Of a stretch of 64,000 nt of DNA, positions 37,170 through 45,793 are shown one piece after another. Under the pieces are notes generated by a model, which searched no databases, was not told the origin of the DNA, and saw only the letters and a program-made list of their open reading frames with translations. Where the stretch lies: the NCBI GenBank assembly GCA_036227345.1, contig CP109468.1:3348001-3412000 (forward strand), in the 5' to 3' direction. Within the stretch, counting starts at the first letter, position 1, and the number at the start of each line of letters is the position of its first letter. Made by a program: the position numbers and the translations under genes. Origin of the DNA: Streptomyces sp. NBC_01463 (GTDB lineage Bacteria; Actinomycetota; Actinomycetes; Streptomycetales; Streptomycetaceae).

Positions 37170-38426
37170 TCAGCCCTGGGAACCCGCCGTCCACTGGGCC
37201 CAGCTCAGGTTCCAGCCGTTGAGGCCGTTGTCGGGCTGGATGGTCTTGTCCGGGGAGTTCTTGACGATGACCACGTCACCGATCATGGAGTTGTTGTAGA
37301 ACCACGCGGCGGGCGCGCCCGGGTCACCGGCGCCCTTGGTGTCGGCGAGGCCGACGCAGCCGTGGCTGGTGTTGGCGCTGCCGAAGATGGACTTGGCGCC
37401 CCAGTAGTTGCCGTGGATGAAGGTGCCCGACGTGGACAGCCGCATGGCGTGCGGCACGTCCTTGATGTCGTACTCGCCCTTGCCGTCGTCGTCGGTGAAG
37501 CCGACCGTCGAACCGTCCATCCGGGTCTCCTTGAACTTCTCGGAGATCACCATCTGGCCGTTGTACGTCGGGTTGTCCGACGAACCGGCCGAGATCGGGA
37601 TGGTCTTGATCGTCTTGCCGTTCTGCGTGACGGTCATCGTGTGCGTCTTGGCGTCCACGGTGGAGACCTGGTTGCGGCCGACCTTGAAGGTGACCGTCTT
37701 CTGCTGCACGCCGTACACGCCGTCCGCGCCCTCGACGCCGTCCAGCGCCAGCTTCAGCGTGACGGTGGAGCCGCCCGTCCAGTAGTCCTGGGGGCGCAGG
37801 TCCAGGCGCTGGGAGTTGAACCAGTGGCCGACGACCTGCTGGCCGCTGCTGGACGTCACCGTGATGCCGGCCTGGACGGCCTTCTGGTCGGTGATCGCCT
37901 TGTTGAAGTTGATCGAGACGGGCATGCCGACGCCGACGGTGGAGCCGTCCTCGGGGGTGAAGTTCCCGATGAAGCTGTTGGCGGGCGACACGGTGGTGAA
38001 GGAGGAGTTCTCGTGCGCCTCGCGGCCCTTCGAGTCCTGCGCCGTCGCGTTGATCTTGTACGTGGTCGAGCGCTCCAGCTGGGCGGCCGGCTGCCAGCTG
38101 GTGCCGTCGGCGGAGAGCGTGCCCTTGACGCTCTCTCCGGCGGAGGTGGTCATGGTGACGACGGTCAGCTTGCCCTTGGCGACGGTGACCTTGGCGTCGT
38201 TGTTGATGCTCGCGTTGGTCGCGCCGTTCTTCGGCGAGATCGCTATCTGCGCCTCCGAGGCCTCCTCGGCCGCCGCCTTGTCGACCTCGGCCGCCTGCGA
38301 CTTCTTCGAGCTGTCGGGGCTAGGGCCGCCCTTGTCGCCGCCGTCGCTGCAGGCCGAAAGCACCAGCACGCCGCCGAGCAGTGCGGACGCGGCCATGAGG
38401 CCCTTGCGCCGCTTGCTGTCCGTCAT
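37170..38426 (-). CDS. L,D-transpeptidase lipoprotein with Ig-like domains
   Basis: 418 residues from ATG 38426 (GGAG 9 bases upstream); in-frame ATGs at 38441 and 38459 are less likely. The lipobox is VLVLSAC after GLMAASALLGG. Two Ig-like domains follow (about residues 60-250: TTYKINATAQDSKGREA; FIGNFTPEDGSTVGVGMPV). The YkuD catalytic domain then has the IHGNYWGAKSIFGSANTSHGCVGL motif with His and the catalytic Cys. These enzymes make 3-3 crosslinks in peptidoglycan; the architecture matches mycobacterial LdtMt2-like proteins. The C-terminal Trp-rich GWNLSWAQWTAG is also typical. Confidence 0.94.
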   Translation of the reverse strand: MTDSKRRKGLMAASALLGGVLVLSACSDGGDKGGPSPDSSKKSQAAEVDKAAAEEASEAQIAISPKNGATNASINNDAKVTVAKGKLTVVTMTTSAGESVKGTLSADGTSWQPAAQLERSTTYKINATAQDSKGREAHENSSFTTVSPANSFIGNFTPEDGSTVGVGMPVSINFNKAITDQKAVQAGITVTSSSGQQVVGHWFNSQRLDLRPQDYWTGGSTVTLKLALDGVEGADGVYGVQQKTVTFKVGRNQVSTVDAKTHTMTVTQNGKTIKTIPISAGSSDNPTYNGQMVISEKFKETRMDGSTVGFTDDDGKGEYDIKDVPHAMRLSTSGTFIHGNYWGAKSIFGSANTSHGCVGLADTKGAGDPGAPAAWFYNNSMIGDVVIVKNSPDKTIQPDNGLNGWNLSWAQWTAGSQG

Positions 38427-38677
38427 CACACGCTTCTCCATCGTTGCCGAAATCCCCAAAAACCCCGAGCAAGGCCGTCGACCGGCGATACCCCGTCAAT
38501 ATTCCAAGAACACCCGGAACGGATGCCCCGTTCCATATCCGTCCCGGATGTGGGGAACACCACTCATCGACGCGGTGGCGGCGGCGGTGGTTCCCGCCGT
38601 TGATCATCTATGTGCTCCGCCGGTGCACGACCCGGTTGTACAGCACTTCCGAGGCCCGGATCCACCGGTCGTCACGC

Positions 38678-38718
38678 ACACCGGCCCCGGCCCGCCGGGA
38701 GCGGGCCGGGGCCGGTGT
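38678..38718 (-). terminator. Long GC hairpin downstream of the acidic protein gene
   Basis: A perfect 18-bp stem (arm begins ACACCGGCCCCGG) with a CGGGA loop, 10 bases beyond the stop at 38728. The rest of 38427-38727 should hold the L,D-transpeptidase promoter; I see no gene in it. Confidence 0.85.
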
Positions 38719-38727
38719 CTCCACCCG

Positions 38728-39141
38728 CTAGGCCCGCCGCTCCGTGCTGCCGTCCTTGTCGTCCTCCTCCCCATTGTGCGGGACGCCGAAGGCGCTCTCG
38801 TCGTCGTCCTCATCGTCCTGACCGTCGTCGAGGTCCCATCCGTCCGGGTCCTCCGGGTCGTAGTCGATGGTCTCGCTGCTCCAGGAGGCCTGGGTCAGCT
38901 CGACCCCGGGCACCTCACTGACCAGGTCGAACGGGTCGATCAGCGAGGCGAGGGCCTCCGCACCGTCTTCCCGTACGGCGGTCTCGGCATGCGTGCGTTC
39001 CTCGGCGGACTCGCCGCCGGGCTCCCCGTACTCCGCCGCGAGGCTCTCCAGGGCGGTCCCGCTCAGGGCGTCGGCGTCCGTGATCTCCAACACCATTTCG
39101 ACCCGAAGGCGAACGAATCGTGATGACTCAGATGTGCTCAT
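38728..39141 (-). CDS. Acidic protein of unknown function
   Basis: 137 residues. The N-terminal half is folded-looking (FVRLRVEMVLEITDADALSG, SLAAEYGEPGGESAEERTH). The middle has a conserved-looking LIDPFDLVSEVPGVELTQASWSSETIDYDP, and the C-terminus is an acidic disordered tail (LDDGQDDEDDDESAFG). No family is recognised. It may be a small cytosolic regulator or partner-binding protein; this is not shown by the sequence. Confidence 0.7.
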   Translation of the reverse strand: MSTSESSRFVRLRVEMVLEITDADALSGTALESLAAEYGEPGGESAEERTHAETAVREDGAEALASLIDPFDLVSEVPGVELTQASWSSETIDYDPEDPDGWDLDDGQDDEDDDESAFGVPHNGEEDDKDGSTERRA

Positions 39142-39278
39142 GAGGCGGAGCGTAAGCTCCCGGCCGCCACGGCTTTCCTACGACCCGCTGCGTTCATTAG
39201 CATCGGCGCACAGGCCTGAGAGGGACCGGGCGACCGGGGCCCCTTCAACTCACGGCTGTCACAAGGGGGATCGATTCC

Positions 39279-39566
39279 GTGGCCATCACCCGCCGTCCGC
39301 TGCTGACCGCCACCGCCGCGGCAACGCTGCTGTGTGCCCTGTGGTTCGTCCCGTCCGCCAACGCGACCGGCGACGCCGCCACCGCGTCCGGCGCCGCCGT
39401 CACGGACGCCCCCGGCAGAACGGGTCCGGGCGCCACCGCGCTCGCCGACACCGGGACCGGGTTCGACACGACGCCGTATCTGATCGGCGGCATGGCGTTC
39501 CTGGGCATGGGAGCCGGCTTCGTCACCTACTCGGCCCGTCGCACCGGCCCGCAGCCGGCCGTCTGA
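39279..39566 (+). CDS. Small sortase-anchored surface protein (LADTG signal)
   Basis: 95 residues from GTG 39279, with AAGGGGG about 9 bases upstream. An N-terminal signal peptide (RRPLLTATAAATLLCALWFVP, cleavage near ANA) is followed by a short Ala/Thr/Gly-rich spacer. Then comes ALADTGTGFDTT, a hydrophobic helix YLIGGMAFLGMGAGFVTY and a positive tail SARRTG. That tripartite end is a cell-wall sorting signal; LAxTG is the form used by class E sortases in Streptomyces. The mature peptide would be only about 30 residues, comparable in scale to the short chaplins, but there is no chaplin domain. Confidence 0.75.
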   Translation: MAITRRPLLTATAAATLLCALWFVPSANATGDAATASGAAVTDAPGRTGPGATALADTGTGFDTTPYLIGGMAFLGMGAGFVTYSARRTGPQPAV

Positions 39567-39578
39567 GCGGTAAGCGAA

Positions 39579-39610
39579 AAGCGGCCGCCGGGTCCGTCCG
39601 GTGGCCGCTT
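39579..39610. terminator. Bidirectional hairpin between LADTG protein and hutH genes
   Basis: AAGCGGCCGCCGG pairs with CCGGTGGCCGCTT (one G-T wobble) around GTCCGT-like loop bases, between convergent stops. Confidence 0.85.
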
Positions 39611-39627
39611 CCGCGCAGGTCGGGCGG

Positions 39628-41178
39628 TCAGGCCAGCGGCCCGGTGACCGGCTCCACCGCCGCGACGAGCCTGCCCGCCCGGACGAAGGCGTCCGCCGCG
39701 GCCAGGTCGGGCGACAGGAAGCGGTCCGGCCCCGGGCCCTCGACGCCCGCGGCCCGCAGCGCCTCGATCGCGGCCAGCGAGGCGGGCGCCGGGGTCAGCC
39801 CCTGGGCGGCGCGCAGCTCGACCGCGCGGGTCGCGGCGTACAGCTCGACGGCGACGATCCGGGCGAGGTTGTCGACGGCGGTACGGAGCTTGCGCGCGGC
39901 CGACCAGCCCATGGAGACGTGGTCCTCCTGCATCGCGGAGGACGGGATCGAGTCCGCGGAGGCCGGGACGGCGAGCCGCTTCATCTCGCTGACCAGGGCG
40001 GCCTGGGTGTACTGGGCGATCATCAGGCCGGAGTCCACACCGGCGTCGTCGGCGAGGAACGGCGGCAGTCCGTGCGAGCGGTTCTTGTCCAGCAGCCGGT
40101 CGGTGCGGCGCTCGGCGATCGAACCGAGGTCGGCGGCGACGATCGCCAGGAAGTCCAGGACGTACGCGACCGGCGCTCCGTGGAAGTTGCCGTTGGACTC
40201 CACCCGGCCGTCGGGGAGGACGACGGGGTTGTCGACGGAGGAGGCCAGTTCGCGGTCGGCGACGGTCGCGGCGTACGCGAGGGTGTCCCGGCCCGCGCCG
40301 TTGACCTGGGGCGCGCAGCGCACCGAGTAGGCGTCCTGGACACGCGGCGCGTCGTCCTGGTGGTGACCGGTGAGGCCCGAACCGGCCAGCACCCGCAGCA
40401 TGTTGTCGGCGCTCGCGCCCTGGCCGGGGTGCGGGCGGATGGCGTGCAGCTCGGGGGCGAGGACCTTGTCCGTGCCGAGCAGTGCCTCCAGCGAGAGGGC
40501 CGCGGTGATGTCGGCCGATGTGTAGAGGCTGCGCAGGTCGGCGAGGGCCATCACGAGCATGCCGAGCATGCCGTCGGTGCCGTTGAGGAGGGCGAGGCCC
40601 TCCTTCTCGCGCAGCTCGACCGGGGTGATGCCGTGGGCGGCGAGGAGCTCGCCCGCGGGGCGCACGGTCCCGTCGGGGCCCTCCGCGTCGCCCTCGCCCA
40701 TCAGGGTCAGCGCGCAGTGGGAGAGCGGCGCCAGGTCCCCGGAGCAGCCGAGCGAACCGTACTCGTGAACGACGGGTGTGATCCCGGCGTTGAGTACGTC
40801 CGCCATGGTCTGCGCGACCTCGGGGCGGACGCCCGTGTGGCCGGAGGCGACCGTCTTGAGCCGCAGGAACATCAGCGCCCTGACGACCTCGCGCTCGACC
40901 CGCGGGCCCATGCCGGCGGCGTGCGAGCGGACGATGTTGCGCTGGAGCTGCGCGCGGAGCTCCGGGCTGATGTGACGGCTGGCGAGCGCGCCGAATCCGG
41001 TCGAGACGCCGTAGACCGGCTCGGGCTTGGCGGCGAGCGCGTCCACGATCTCGCGGGCGGCGGCGAGGGCGGTCACCGCGGCGGCGGAGAGTTCGACACG
41101 GGCGTTGCCGCGGGCCACGGCGATGACGTCCTGAGCAGTGGTACCGGACGTCCCCACCACGACTGTATGCATATCCAT
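39628..41178 (-). CDS. hutH: Histidine ammonia-lyase
   Basis: 516 residues, converting histidine to urocanate, the first step of histidine use. The MIO prosthetic group forms from C145-S146-G147 in EYGSLGCSGDLAPLSH, with Cys rather than the commoner Ala in the first position. Active-site Tyr is in VYGVSTGFGALASR; QVNGAGRDTLAYAA and ALLNGTDGMLGMLVMAL also fit the family. The start ATG 41178 (MDMHTVVVGTSG) is followed two codons later by another ATG. No other hut gene lies nearby. A short AT-rich patch (CATATCCATATTCAG) covers the start region. Confidence 0.94.
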   Translation of the reverse strand: MDMHTVVVGTSGTTAQDVIAVARGNARVELSAAAVTALAAAREIVDALAAKPEPVYGVSTGFGALASRHISPELRAQLQRNIVRSHAAGMGPRVEREVVRALMFLRLKTVASGHTGVRPEVAQTMADVLNAGITPVVHEYGSLGCSGDLAPLSHCALTLMGEGDAEGPDGTVRPAGELLAAHGITPVELREKEGLALLNGTDGMLGMLVMALADLRSLYTSADITAALSLEALLGTDKVLAPELHAIRPHPGQGASADNMLRVLAGSGLTGHHQDDAPRVQDAYSVRCAPQVNGAGRDTLAYAATVADRELASSVDNPVVLPDGRVESNGNFHGAPVAYVLDFLAIVAADLGSIAERRTDRLLDKNRSHGLPPFLADDAGVDSGLMIAQYTQAALVSEMKRLAVPASADSIPSSAMQEDHVSMGWSAARKLRTAVDNLARIVAVELYAATRAVELRAAQGLTPAPASLAAIEALRAAGVEGPGPDRFLSPDLAAADAFVRAGRLVAAVEPVTGPLA

Positions 41179-41236
41179 ATTCAGAAGCGTACGGATTGAA
41201 ACCCTTCATGTCACTAGTGGTCGCCGGGTTGACCCC

Positions 41237-42421
41237 TTACCGGTCCGGTCCCTCGCCGGGCCGGTTCCCCCGCAGCCGGCGGCGGTCGTGCGGGGATCCG
41301 GGCGGGGAGTCCGCCAGCCGGATGACCTCGCCGTCACGCCCCGCCACGACGGGTCTCGTGGAGCGGGCCGCCTTCGCCCGGTACTGGGCGGCGTCCGCCA
41401 GCCGGAAGAGCCGCCGCGCGGAGACCACCGGACCGATCGGGTCCCCGGTGGACGCCATGCCGCACGCGACCCCGTTGCCGAACTCCAGCTCCCCGGCCCG
41501 CTCGCAGAGCTCGGTGGCCACCGCGATCACCTCGTCCGCCCCCGGACCCAGGGCCAGCAGACAGAACTCGTCCCCGCCGAGCCGGGCCGCCAGCGCCCCG
41601 GGCAGCATGGCCCCGCACCGGGAGAGCACCGAGCCGAAACGTTCCAGCAGCCGGTCACCGACGGCATGCCCATGGGTGTCGTTGACCCGTTTGAGCCCAT
41701 TGAGATCGCAGACGACCAAGCTCACCACCGAACCGTCAGCCCGGTGGCGCTCCACCGCCTCGTCGAGGCGGATGTCGACGGCCCGCCGGTTGGCGAGGCC
41801 GGTCAGCGGGTCGGTGAAGGCGAGCTTGCGCACCTCCTCCAGGCGCTCCGTCTGGGAGATCCCGGCGGCGACGACCGCGGCGAGCACGGTGGCGAAGTCC
41901 GCGTCCGGGCGCCCGAACACCGGCTCCCCCACCCGCCGGGCCACATAGAGCTCGCCCCAGGCCCGCCCGTGCAGCACGATCGGCGCGACCACACAGCAGC
42001 CGCGCCCGCGCCGGCGCAGGGCCGCCACCCGCTGGTGGGAGTAGCCGTGCCCGGTCGCACCCGGCCCGTCGTCCGCCGGCTCCGGCTCGACCGGTCCGTC
42101 GGCGGTCTCCACCCAGGCGTCCGGCTCACCGCCCCCGGCCCACCGCTCATGGAGGAATTCGGTGATCTCCGGGAACTGGTGCACCGGATACGTCTCCTCG
42201 TCGGGGAACTCCTCCTCCCCCTCGGCCCGCTCGCCCGCGTTGACCAGGACCTTCAGCCGGCCCCGCCCGCGCTCCCAGACCGACAGTGCGGCGAAACTGC
42301 CGCCCAGCGCCTCGCACGCCCCCAGGGCGGCCGCCCGCCAGCACCCCCGCGGGGTGTGCGCCGCCGCCATCGCCTGCGCAAGCGAAACCACGGCCCGCAG
42401 CCGCGCATCGTCACCACCCAT
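41237..42421 (-). CDS. GAF-GGDEF diguanylate cyclase
   Basis: About 394 residues. Residues about 10-195 form a GAF-like sensor domain (WRAAALGACEALGGSFAALSVWERG ... VVAPIVLHGRAWGELYVARR). The GGDEF domain follows with LAFTDPLTGLANRRAVDIRLDEAV, metal-binding D in VVCDLNGLKRVNDTHGHAVGD, and intact GGDEF at about 282-286. No RxxD inhibitory site precedes it, so product feedback through that site is unlikely. It should make c-di-GMP from GTP, a signal that governs Streptomyces development. ATG 42421 is preceded directly by an in-frame GTG. Confidence 0.9.
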   Translation of the reverse strand: MGGDDARLRAVVSLAQAMAAAHTPRGCWRAAALGACEALGGSFAALSVWERGRGRLKVLVNAGERAEGEEEFPDEETYPVHQFPEITEFLHERWAGGGEPDAWVETADGPVEPEPADDGPGATGHGYSHQRVAALRRRGRGCCVVAPIVLHGRAWGELYVARRVGEPVFGRPDADFATVLAAVVAAGISQTERLEEVRKLAFTDPLTGLANRRAVDIRLDEAVERHRADGSVVSLVVCDLNGLKRVNDTHGHAVGDRLLERFGSVLSRCGAMLPGALAARLGGDEFCLLALGPGADEVIAVATELCERAGELEFGNGVACGMASTGDPIGPVVSARRLFRLADAAQYRAKAARSTRPVVAGRDGEVIRLADSPPGSPHDRRRLRGNRPGEGPDR

Positions 42422-42517
42422 CACCCCAGCTTATGTAGGTTTGTGATGATTTGATCAGTTTGCAGCCCTAATCATGCGCGGTGCGTCGCCGAAGGAACAC
42501 GGACAGTCACCATCGGC

Positions 42518-43330
42518 TCACTCCCCGGGCCAGTTCGGCTTCCGCTTCTCGTTGAACGCGGCCACCCCCTCGGTCCGGTCGCCGGAGAAGGCCACCGACC
42601 GCCACGCGGAGTCCTCGACGTCGAGGCCGGCCCGCAGATCGAGCCCGTGCCCGAGCCGCAGCGCCCGCTTGGCCGCCCGCAGCCCCACCGGGGAGTTCGC
42701 CGCGATCCGCCCGGCGAGCGCCAGCGCCTCGGTCCGGTCCTCGCCGTCCGCGACCAGCTCGTCGACCAGACCCAGCTCCCGCGCCTCGTCCGCCGCCACC
42801 CGGCGGGCGGTGAAGATCAGCTCGGCGGCGCGCGCCGCCCCGATCCGGCGCGGCAGCAGCTGGGTGCCGCCGCCGCCCGGGATGACCCCGACCGACACCT
42901 CGGGCAGCCCCACCAGCGCGGTCCCGTCGGCGACGATCAGATCGCAGGACAGGGCCAGCTCGAACCCGCCGCCGAGCGCGAAGCCGTGCACCGCGGCGAT
43001 CGTCGGCATCGGCAGTTCGAGCACGCCGGTGTAGGCGGCCCGTGCGGTCGGCCGCTGGCGCACCAGGTCGGCGTCGGTGAAGGAGTTGCGCTCCTTGAGG
43101 TCCGCGCCCACGCAGAAGGCCCGCTCGTGGCTGGACGTGAGGACGGTGACCCGGACGTCGGGGTCGGCGGCGAGCGCGGCGCAGGCGGCGGCGATCGAGC
43201 GGGCCATGTCCGTGGACACCGCGTTCATGGCCCCGGGCCGGTCGAGCACCAGCTCGGCGACGTGCTCCAGGCCCTCGTGGCCGCGTACGACGACGAACTC
43301 CCCGAACCGCTGCTCGGACGTGACGGTCAT
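42518..43330 (-). CDS. Enoyl-CoA hydratase/isomerase family protein
   Basis: 270 residues of the crotonase fold. The oxyanion-hole loops are in RAFCVGADLKER and GFALGGGFELALSCD. Both hydratase glutamates are in place (GGGFEL and the Glu of VGLPEVSVGVIPGGGGTQLLPR). Such enzymes hydrate trans-2-enoyl-CoAs in fatty-acid or branched-chain amino-acid breakdown; the exact substrate is not deducible. A trimer-forming C-terminal helix ends RTEGVAAFNEKRKPNW, typical of the family. It reads in the same direction as the GGDEF gene 94 bases downstream. Confidence 0.92.
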   Translation of the reverse strand: MTVTSEQRFGEFVVVRGHEGLEHVAELVLDRPGAMNAVSTDMARSIAAACAALAADPDVRVTVLTSSHERAFCVGADLKERNSFTDADLVRQRPTARAAYTGVLELPMPTIAAVHGFALGGGFELALSCDLIVADGTALVGLPEVSVGVIPGGGGTQLLPRRIGAARAAELIFTARRVAADEARELGLVDELVADGEDRTEALALAGRIAANSPVGLRAAKRALRLGHGLDLRAGLDVEDSAWRSVAFSGDRTEGVAAFNEKRKPNWPGE

Positions 43331-43379
43331 GGCTGCACCCCTGTCGGTTAACGAGCGTTACCGGAGGGATCCTAGGGCT

Positions 43380-43406
43380 CCGCCCCCGCAGGAGGTCAGG
43401 GGGCGG
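43380..43406 (-). terminator. Hairpin immediately after the adenylate cyclase stop
   Basis: CCGCCCCC and GGGGGCGG flank an 11-nt loop directly next to the stop codon at 43407 on the minus strand. Confidence 0.65.
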
Positions 43407-44591
43407 TCAGGACGTGCCGCGACGGGCCAGCAGCCAGGGTTCGACGATGCCGAGTCCGCGCACCGGGCGCTGCCACATCGGCTGCAGCCCGTAGCGGTAC
43501 CTCGGCAGCGGGGGCGGCTCCTCGCCGTCCGCGCGCGCCTTCTCGGCCCGCTCGGCGGCGGCCGCCGCGTCCTCCGCGGCCTGGGCCTCGGAGACCGGCG
43601 CGTCCCCGGTCCTGGTCAGCTCCTCGGCGAACGCCCCGTCCACCAGGACGGCGTCCTTCGGAGCTATCGACGTCAGCCGGCTAGCGAGGTTCACCGTGGT
43701 GCCGAAGACATCGCCCATCCGGGTGGTGACCGTGCCGAACGCGATGCCGACGCGCAGTGCCGGCATCGTCTCGTCCAGCGTCATGGCCTCGACCAGGCGC
43801 AGCGCGATCTCGGACGCGGTGCCCGCGTCGTCGGCGGCGAAGAGGACCTCGTCGCCGAGGGTCTTGATGAGCCGGCCGCCGTGCGCGGCGACGAGGTCGG
43901 CGCAGGTGGTCTCGAAGGACTCGACGAGCTCGCCGAGCTCCTCCTCCTCCAGCCGGCGGGTCAGCCGGGTGAAGCCGACGAGGTCGGCGAAGCCGACGGC
44001 CAGGCGCCGGTCGACCATCTCCTCGTCGTCCGCCGCCTGCACGACCCGGCCGGTGGCGGCGGCGAGCTGGCGCCGCCACACGTACACCAGGAACTCCTCC
44101 AGCTCCGGCAGCAGCAGTTCGATCAGGGGATACGTGACCTCGGTCCGGGTCATGCCCGGCTCGGGCGGCTCGGTGAGGCCCTCCAGGAACGAGTCGATCT
44201 GCCATTCCGCCAGCCGGGCGGTGGTCTGCCCGGTCGACCTGGCCACCTGGATCGCCATCGGCTCGCTGAGCAGCCCGGCCTCGACCAGACCGGACAGCCG
44301 GCGCAGCGCCAGCACGTCCGCCTCGGTCAGCGCCTTGGCCTGGCCGATGTCGGCGAAGCCCATGGCCCGCCAGAACCGGGACGCGAGATCCATCGAGACG
44401 CCCGCGGTGCGGGCCGCCTGGAACGGGGTGTAGCGCCGGTCGGCGCCCAGGATCAGCTGTTCCAGCCTGATCGCGAGGGGGTCGTCGGTCGGCTCGGCCG
44501 TGTGGTCGACTTCGTGATGCGGTGTCGCGTGGACCGAGGAGTCCGACGAGGGCTCGTCGCCCGCGCCGGAGGTCGTGTCGTCGACGGTCAC
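43407..44591 (-). CDS. cya: Class III adenylate cyclase
   Basis: 394 residues. A disordered acidic N-terminus (to about 40) precedes a helical region (residues 40-175) resembling the regulatory domain of actinobacterial cyclases, then the class III catalytic domain. Metal Asp203 is in GFADLVGFTRL and Asp247 in IKTLGDEVLF; Lys243 is the adenine-specifying residue. The transition-state Asn and Arg lie in FGTTVNLASRLTS. It should make cAMP, which acts in Streptomyces germination and antibiotic control. An Ala/Glu-rich coiled stretch interrupts the C-terminus (AQAAEDAAAAAERAEKARA). GTG 44591 has AGGAGG 8 bases upstream. Confidence 0.92.
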   Translation of the reverse strand: MTVDDTTSGAGDEPSSDSSVHATPHHEVDHTAEPTDDPLAIRLEQLILGADRRYTPFQAARTAGVSMDLASRFWRAMGFADIGQAKALTEADVLALRRLSGLVEAGLLSEPMAIQVARSTGQTTARLAEWQIDSFLEGLTEPPEPGMTRTEVTYPLIELLLPELEEFLVYVWRRQLAAATGRVVQAADDEEMVDRRLAVGFADLVGFTRLTRRLEEEELGELVESFETTCADLVAAHGGRLIKTLGDEVLFAADDAGTASEIALRLVEAMTLDETMPALRVGIAFGTVTTRMGDVFGTTVNLASRLTSIAPKDAVLVDGAFAEELTRTGDAPVSEAQAAEDAAAAAERAEKARADGEEPPPLPRYRYGLQPMWQRPVRGLGIVEPWLLARRGTS

Positions 44592-44733
44592 CAGCCGCCT
44601 CCTGCCCGTTCCCTGCGCACTGCCCTGCCGATCTGTCGGTGGATCGCCTCAACGATACGGCAGGTGTGCCCTACCTCACGTCGTCGAGGCGTTACCCGGA
44701 CGGTTCGTGGCGTGGCGCCGGGTCGGCCGCCGC

Positions 44734-45636
44734 TCAGGTCAGCCCGCCCGCCGCCCCTCGCAGGTGCACGATGTCGCCCGCCGACACCGGTTCGCGCAGG
44801 CCGTCGCCGGTGGACAGGACCAGGCGCCCGTCCCCGTCGATCGCCACCGCCTCCCCGGTGAGCGTGCGGTCGCCGGGCAGCTGGGCCCGTACGGTCCGGC
44901 CCAGGGTCGCGCAGCCCGCCGCGTACGCCTCCTGCAGCCCGCTCGCCGCCGCGTCGCCGTCGGCCGCGCGCCACTGCCCGTACCACTGCTCCAGCGAGCG
45001 CAGCACGCCCCGGAGCAGCGTCTCGCGGTCGGTGGAGACCGCTCCGGCCAGGGCGAGCGAGGCGGCGGTGGGTGCGGGCAGCTCGTCCTGGCGCAGGGAG
45101 ACGTTGAGTCCGATGCCGATGACGACGCCGTCGCCGGCCCGCTCGGCGAGGATGCCGCCCGTCTTGCGCTCCTCGCCGGGTGGGGTCTCCCCTGGACGGA
45201 GCTCGTCGGAGCCCTTGGGGACGGTGACGAGCAGGTCGTTGGGCCACTTGAGCGCGGTGTCGACGCCCGCCGAGCGCGCCAGGCCCGTCGCCGCTGCGAC
45301 CCCGGCGAGCAGCGGCAGCCAGCCCCAGCGCTGTACCGGTACGGCGCCGGGCGTCAGGTAGACGGAGAAGAACAGGCCGGAGCGGGCCGGGGCGGTCCAG
45401 GTCCGGTCCAGGCGTCCGCGGCCCGCGGTCTGCTCCTCCGCGACCAGGACGGTGCCCTCCGTGAGGGAGGCCGCGCGCGCCGCGAGATCGGAGTTGGTGG
45501 AGCCGGTGCTGTCGACGACGTCCAGGGCGGTCCACAGCCCGCCCGGCACGAGGAGCCCGCGGCGCAGCGCGGGGACGTTCAGGGGCGGCCGGTCCAGGTC
45601 CGACCAACGGCTCTGTGGCGCATCCGAAGGTGTCAT
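44734..45636 (-). CDS. birA: Biotin--[acetyl-CoA-carboxylase] ligase
   Basis: 300 residues. The biotinyl-AMP loop is [24 protein letters not shown] holds the catalytic Lys; GGILAE and GIGLNVSL complete the active site, and the C-terminal SH3-like domain follows ([21 protein letters not shown]). There is no N-terminal DNA-binding domain, so it is a class I ligase with no repressor function. ATG 45636 was chosen over the GTG at 45645. It lies divergent from pccB, close to the carboxylase subunit whose Lys549 it should biotinylate. Confidence 0.94.
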   Translation of the reverse strand: MTPSDAPQSRWSDLDRPPLNVPALRRGLLVPGGLWTALDVVDSTGSTNSDLAARAASLTEGTVLVAEEQTAGRGRLDRTWTAPARSGLFFSVYLTPGAVPVQRWGWLPLLAGVAAATGLARSAGVDTALKWPNDLLVTVPKGSDELRPGETPPGEERKTGGILAERAGDGVVIGIGLNVSLRQDELPAPTAASLALAGAVSTDRETLLRGVLRSLEQWYGQWRAADGDAAASGLQEAYAAGCATLGRTVRAQLPGDRTLTGEAVAIDGDGRLVLSTGDGLREPVSAGDIVHLRGAAGGLT

Positions 45637-45669
45637 GCAAGCCACCCTAGGTGTGTCAAACGACGCACT

Positions 45670-45717
45670 GCCGAACGGTATCCGCGCCGATACGCTACGG
45701 ATCAGTAGCCGTTCGGC
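45670..45717. promoter_or_regulatory. Nested inverted repeats in the birA-pccB divergent promoter
   Basis: GCCGAACGG (45670-45678) and CCGTTCGGC (45709-45717) form an outer 9-bp repeat; GTATC-N6-GATAC (45678-45693) nests inside. This is a candidate regulator site or mRNA structure upstream of pccB. Confidence 0.45.
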
Positions 45718-45793
45718 GCTGCGGACCCTCAGCCGTTCATCCGCTGATCAGCAGCGCAGTCGTCCCCGTGACCAGGCAGGGAGCCGCCACCCG

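Noticed and set aside
39601..41199. 532-codon + strand frame opposite hutH
   Set aside because: Antisense shadow with no recognisable domain; hutH is unambiguous.
42647..44861. Long + strand frames opposite the crotonase and adenylate cyclase genes
   Set aside because: Low-complexity Arg/Gly/Asp-rich translations with no motifs, typical of high-GC antisense frames.
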